Part shown: in pieces, positions 59,447-64,000 of the stretch
How the letters are laid out: the number at the start of each line of letters is the position of its first letter
Numbering within the stretch: position 1 is the stretch's first letter
From: Eriocheir sinensis
Taxonomy: Eukaryota > Arthropoda > Malacostraca > Decapoda > Varunidae
Length of the DNA: 64,000 nt
Assembly: GCF_024679095.1 (NCBI RefSeq)
Contig: NC_066522.1
Location: forward strand, 13,988,753-14,052,752
Direction: 5' to 3'
Made by a program: the position numbers and the translations under genes
Notes under the pieces: generated by a model
Database searches by the model: none
The model's input: the letters and a program-made list of their open reading frames with translations, nothing else
What the model was told of the DNA's origin: nothing

Positions 59447-59945
59447 GTATGTTATTGTGGGCCTGTATCTGTCCGTCAGTCTTTCTGTCTCTACGGATGT
59501 GTCTGTCTGTCTGTCTGTCTATCTGTATCTGTCATTGTGGGCCTGTATTTTACCTGCAGCTCTTCCATGCTGCATGGTTCTTTTTCCTTTCCTGCCAGCT
59601 TTGGCTGGAGGGATGGGGGGGGTGGGGAGGAGCCTTCGCCTTTGCTGTCCTTCATCTTCCACCTTTGATTAGATAGTTAGTGTAGCTTGTCACAAACAGC
59701 CTCGTAAGGACCAGCAGGTCTGCTGTTGTTTGTTCTTCCTTTGTGTTCTTTTGTGTCCTTTGTTCCTTTGTATTTGTCTGTCAGTCTTTCTGTCTCTACG
59801 AATGTCTGTCTTTGTCTGTCTGTCTGTCTGTTCTGTATCTGTCATTGTGGGCCTGTATTTGTCTGTCAGTCTTTCTGTCTCTACGTATGTATCTGTCTTT
59901 GTCTGTCTGTCTGTCTTTTATGTGTTTGTTTGTTTGTTTGTTTGC
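59447..59945. repeat. TGTC-rich ~90-bp repeat, 3 copies
   Basis: GTCAGTCTTTCTGTCTCTAC occurs at about 59473, 59781 and 59864, each followed by TGTCTGTCTGTC runs, and CTGTATCTGTCATTGTGGGC occurs after the first two. Two copies are in tandem (about 83 bp apart); the first lies about 300 bp away, with unique sequence between. Confidence 0.88.
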
Positions 59946-59962
59946 CACAAAAACAAACACAT

Positions 59963-59963
<1 letters not shown>

Positions 59964-60016
<53 letters not shown>
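59964..60016. repeat. (AC)26 microsatellite
   Basis: Perfect AC array. Directly upstream, TATGTGTTTGTTT (59919-59931) and AAACAAACACATA (59951-59963) form a perfect 13-bp inverted repeat. Confidence 0.96.
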
Positions 60017-60018
<2 letters not shown>

Positions 60019-60091
60019 GCAACGCATGCGAATGGTCTGTTCAGTGTTTCTATGGAAATTGTTAATCTACGTGCAAAGCCAAACTTCTCTC

Positions 60092-60094
<3 letters not shown>

Positions 60095-60148
<54 letters not shown>
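60095..60148. repeat. (AC)27 microsatellite
   Basis: Perfect AC array of about 54 bp. Confidence 0.97.
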
Positions 60149-60151
<3 letters not shown>

Positions 60152-61929
60152 CCTGACGAAGTTTAATCATCTTTCTAGTCCTTTTCGCACGGACATTTTT
60201 TTGCTGCATTTTATAAACGTCACAGCGTCCCAATAATAATTTCCTCTCGTCACGGGAGAGTCGCATTTTTATGTCTCTATTTCACGCTCTAAATGTCATT
60301 ATTCTGTGTCTGGCTGTTTGTGTATCTATTTCTGTGTCTGTGTCTGTGTCTGTCTGTTTGGCTGTCTGTTTCTCTCTTTCCATCTATCAATCTGTGTATC
60401 TCTCTCTCGTCTCACACACACACACACACACACAAAAAAAAAAAAAAAAGTGTAGAGAGGGCAGGAGGAGTTTCGATACTATTCCCACACACTCCGGCAA
60501 AGGGAATGGCTCGGAGCACGTTACTTATGCACACTAATAACTGAAGGCACAAATACCCGACCTGAGACTAATTGGAAGAGTGCAGCAAAGGAAACGAGGA
60601 AGGATAATGGGTCTCGCCGGCAAAAACTTCACAGCATAAAGCGATTATTTTGCCTGATACTCACTTAATGCCAGACTCTTTTAGGGCCCCGCTGACCTCC
60701 GTGCTTTTCATGCAGAAGGTGGACGGCAGCGAGGGAGTCGTCGGCCCCTCCGCCAAATTAATGCCGCGATAAGAAGATCATACAATCCCGACTTATTTTT
60801 CATCCCTTTTGAAACAGAGTCGAGCAGCGGCGCGGCGCTCCAAAAAACCGCCGCTCACACAACTTTGAAGAAGGGTACTTTAGCCAGACATTCTAGAATA
60901 AAAATAATTCGGCAAGATAAAAAATGAAACATGCAAAACGACTCTGGAAAAAAAAAACCAGGACAATGGAACGATTTTTTTTTTCAAGTTTTAAATGAAT
61001 GTTGAAGGGTAAAAATTGCTTGAGCACACTGAGGGAACTTCCTGAGCGGCTGTCTGGAGTATTTACCGGTCCAATGCCGGCTGTCTCCATCAACCCAGTC
61101 CTCTTCGCTCTACAGCCTTGGTCGCTGCAGCCAACCTCGAAACGACCGGCCGAGGACAGTGATGTATTCCCTGGACAGCATGAAATGTAGAGGCTCCTCT
61201 TTGGAGAAAGCCATTGTTACTCAGTTAAATGTGAATAGGTGGACGTTACCGTTGAGCTGCTGTGTGGACGGCTGGCTGTGGAGTGTGGTAGGAAGTCTTC
61301 TTTAGTTGTGAGGTAGTATGAAAAACAATAAGGAAGTTAAGACAGGTTGTATTTCTGCCTTTTTTTCAATGCTAACTCAGGGTTATCTTGTAGTTACTAG
61401 CATGGAGAGCCTAATGGTTGGAATATTACCTGTGTTCTTATATAAGATTTTAGTATACAGTTATATGACTTCCTGAGTAACTGACTGATTGACTGACTGA
61501 CTGAGTGACTCGTTGATGATGCTTACATAACATTATCTAAGGAACTGTGACTGTTGTGCTTCAAGTTAAAATTTCGAGGTGTTGAGTGCGCGGTTTTGCA
61601 GCTCTGTGTAGGCTTGAGGTGCTGCTAAACGAAACATGAATAGCTAATGAGTGTGTATGATGGGCTGGTAGGGGGGGTGGGGGATGGAGGGTAAATATCA
61701 TAATGCAAGCGTTCAAAAAATCTAGTGCAAATCCTCATACTTCATTCTCCTCTATAACAAACAAAATAAAAAATCCCGCGAGTAGTAAACGTATCCCCTT
61801 ATTCTTTTCTTCGTAGCCAGGAAGGGAAGGCTCGCGGCGGCTTGGTATTGTGTGTGCAGAGTTGGGCAAGGAAGTTGGGGAGAGCCGCTGAGGGGAAAAG
61901 TTGGCCTATAAAGGTTATGGTGAATAGGG

Positions 61930-61931
<2 letters not shown>
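60149..61931. other. Mostly unique segment, no gene recognised
   Basis: TGTC words 60330-60380, short (CA)n plus poly(A) at 60415-60448, GC-rich patch 60660-60860 with AT motifs (AAATTAATGCCGCGATAAGA), then AT-rich. Degenerate GACT/TGAC words at 61470-61515. Confidence 0.45.
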
Positions 61932-62002
<71 letters not shown>

Positions 62003-62019
62003 TAGGTGTAATGTAAATA

Positions 62020-62097
<78 letters not shown>
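61932..62097. repeat. Compound (GT)34 ... (CAA)10(AAT)15 microsatellite
   Basis: GT 61932-62000, short spacer AGTAGGTGTAATGTAAATAA, CAA 62022-62051, AAT 62051-62097. Confidence 0.97.
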
Positions 62098-62100
<3 letters not shown>

Positions 62101-62250
62101 CAAAATAATAATAATAACAATAACAAGAAAAACTGTGCTACCGTGACAGGAACATTACGGCGGTGCTCGTGCAAACCGGGATCCGTAAAACCAATTAAAA
62201 TATCGGATTAATATTAAAGCGGGATATTTTCCAATAAGTAAATAACATCA

Positions 62251-62304
<54 letters not shown>

Positions 62305-62365
62305 GATAAAAATAATAATAATAATAATAGATAAAAATAATAATAATAAAAAATAATAATAGTAA
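62251..62365. repeat. (AAT)n arrays
   Basis: AAT 62251-62304, continuing with interruptions (GATAAAAATAATAATAAT) to about 62365. Confidence 0.95.
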
Positions 62366-62650
62366 TAATATAAACAAAAACAATGGTAATAACAACGTTG
62401 ATAGGGATGAAGATAAAGATAAGGTATAAATAGTAATAATAGTCATAATTTTCGGGATTCTCAGGGACGCCGTTTGCCTAGAAAGAGTTGTGAGGACGCC
62501 AGCAGCAGGGACGAGGTGTGGGGCGTAGCATTAAGAGGGGCAGGGGCAGGACGCCATCACCCCGACAAAGCAACGCTGGGATGAAGATGACGATTGGCAA
62601 TTATGGATGAATAAGTAAAGTAAACAGGAAAGATAAATATTACGATTAAA
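62366..62650. other. Short unique segment
   Basis: Nothing recognised. Confidence 0.5.
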
Positions 62651-63240
62651 TTCCGGATTAGGATTGAGAGGAGGAGCAAGAGGAGGGAAGGAAGAGGGAG
62701 GTAAAGCAATGGAGAGAGTGAGAAGGAGGGAGAAAGAGATGAAGGAGAAGGAAGAAGAGGAGAAGAAGGAGGAGAAGATGAAGAAGATGAAGAACGAAAA
62801 AAATATCAAGAAAGAGATGGGGGATAAAGAAGAAGAGAAGGAAAAGGAGTAAGAGCAGAAGATGAAGAAAATATAGGACAAAAAGTATCAAAGGGAATTC
62901 ACTCGAATCACGAAAAAAAAACTGCAGGAAATGAAAAGCAAAAACTATCAAATAAAAGTTACTGAAATCACGAGAAAAGAACAACAGGGAAAACAGGAGA
63001 TGAAAAGATGTTATTAAACTAAGGGAGGGCGTGAAAGGACTCCTGGGGCGGGAAAAAAAAGATAACGCGTTTGTTGGAGAGAAAAAAAAACTAAAGAAAA
63101 AACGGAGCTATGTTATCGACCAATACGTGAAAATTCCAAACCTTCCCTTGGCAGAAAAAAAAAAAACTACAGGAATGCCAAGGCCGAAGAGAAATGAAAA
63201 AAAGTACATTCCTTCCTCGCCTCAAAATATTTAGTGATGA
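62651..63240. repeat. Purine-rich degenerate stretch
   Basis: GAGGAG and GAAGAAG words dense to 62860, then A-rich with an imperfect duplication (AGGAAATGAAAAGCAAAAACTA and ATCAAATAAAAGTTACTGAA after similar text at 62880). Lys/Glu-rich frames are artefacts. Confidence 0.7.
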
Positions 63241-63256
63241 TTGACGTTATCTTTCA

Positions 63257-63259
<3 letters not shown>

Positions 63260-63328
<69 letters not shown>

Positions 63329-63443
63329 TGTGCGTGCGTGCGTGCGTGCGTGCGTGCCTGCCTGCCTGCCTGCGTGCGTGCGTGCGTGCCTGCCTGCGTG
63401 CGTGCGTGCGTGGGTGGGTGCGTGGTTGCGCGTGTGTGTGTGT

Positions 63444-63493
<50 letters not shown>
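63260..63493. repeat. Compound (GT)34 / (GTGC)n / (GT)n microsatellite
   Basis: GT 63260-63327, TGCG and TGCC tetranucleotides 63329-63430, GT 63432-63493 with one TATG interruption. Confidence 0.97.
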
Positions 63494-63495
<2 letters not shown>

Positions 63496-63703
63496 GAGTG
63501 AAAGTACGCCCTTGGGTATGTAATATTTTCAAGGACTGGAAAATTCTAGCAAAGGGACTATTACGAAGATTGATATCGACTGGCGCTGACGAAAGGCCGT
63601 GCTGGCGGTTCACATGCAAGTGCACAACGCGAAGACGGCACGAGCACGCCGACAAGACCGACGGCGACTCTCACGCGGCCTGGTGCTCTTTTCGAAACCG
63701 GAC
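63494..63703. other. Unique GC-leaning segment
   Basis: No gene recognised. Confidence 0.45.
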
Positions 63704-63902
63704 CCATATTCTCAAACGTTTCGAGTCTTACACACCCACGTTTGATAAGGCTCTCGATTAGGTAAAAGGTATTTCCATGGATAGTCATTGGTGGCTAGTA
63801 ATAGTTTGTCGCAGAAGTAAAAATAAAATCACTCATGAGAGCCCGACTCCTTTGCGGCCTTTAGATATATTTGCTTAAGGAGCCGAAAACGCGTGAAAAT
63901 AC
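63704..63902. mobile_element. MITE-like element, family A copy 4
   Basis: Left end CATATTCTCAAACGTTTCGA, right end CCGAAAACGCGTGAAAATAC, the inverse with mismatches. The body shares GGTATTTCCATGGATAGTCA, GGTGGCTAGTAATAGTTTG, CACTCATGAGAGCCCGACTC and GGCCTTTAGATAT with the other three copies. Non-coding. Confidence 0.8.
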
Positions 63903-64000
63903 GAGTGGTGACGCCCCGCAGGTATCCAATTGTAGCCTCGAGTCCTTTGTATGGAACACTACCCGTCCGCTGACACATCGTACCCGAGCCTCATCACAGC

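Overview
The window reads as non-coding DNA from a repeat-rich animal genome. A decapod crustacean, perhaps a crab, is the best guess. The reasons are very dense, very long (AC)n, (AG)n, (AT)n and (AAT)n arrays, tRNA-derived SINEs, 5'-truncated non-LTR retrotransposons, and mixed AT-rich and CpG-bearing unique DNA with no bacterial-style gene packing. The species assignment is inference. I find no convincing host protein-coding gene, no canonical tRNA or rRNA gene, no CRISPR array and no virus. Nearly all long open frames are translations of simple repeats or of pyrimidine- and purine-rich tandem arrays.

Interpretable content falls into three classes. (1) Retroelement remains: two copies of one LINE 3' end with trinucleotide tails (3549-4000 and 6916-7289), an RTE-like LINE tail (about 16390-16663), a LINE C-terminal fragment with a frameshift (39560-40031), a heavily decayed CR1-like reverse transcriptase (53390-54335), one tRNA-derived SINE of one type (40560-40850) and two of another (41682-41986 and 48854-49174), all on the minus strand. 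(2) DNA-transposon-like elements with terminal inverted repeats: a 960-bp element full of copies of a GGGGCAAGTTGGCACA motif (16664-17623); a 647-bp element (52473-53119) and its 151-bp internally deleted relative (22859-23009); and a family of about 200-bp elements (15806, 27262, 27476, 63704). A further dispersed repeat occurs at 26028 and 43111. (3) Short tandem arrays with units from 27 to about 300 bp, notably 27961-29002 (7 units of 146-154 bp), 54338-54889 (13 units of 43 bp), 44452-46465 (7 units of about 250-325 bp), 37450-38050, 36341-36935, 25408-25745, 22262-22735 and 58100-58800.

Layout: 0-4 kb has pyrimidine then purine blocks and the first LINE tail; 5-15 kb is dominated by (TG)n/(AC)n/(CT)n arrays; 15.8-17.8 kb is a nest of transposons ending in a (TG)n(TA)n array; 18-25 kb is mostly unique; 25-29 kb holds several tandem and dispersed repeats; 29-35 kb is mostly unique with GC-rich islands; 35-38 kb is a pyrimidine-rich block; 39-43 kb has LINE and SINE copies; 44-47 kb is a pyrimidine-rich satellite-like array; 48-50 kb holds compound microsatellites and a SINE; 52-55 kb has the TIR element, the LINE pseudogene and the 43-bp array; 55-58 kb has (CCCTT)n and (AAGGG)n blocks in opposite orientation; 58-64 kb has further arrays.

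No set of genes here works together as a system. The main biological interest is how transposon ends and tandem repeats are linked. All repeat coordinates were read by eye and boundaries may be off by a few to tens of bases, more for diverged elements.
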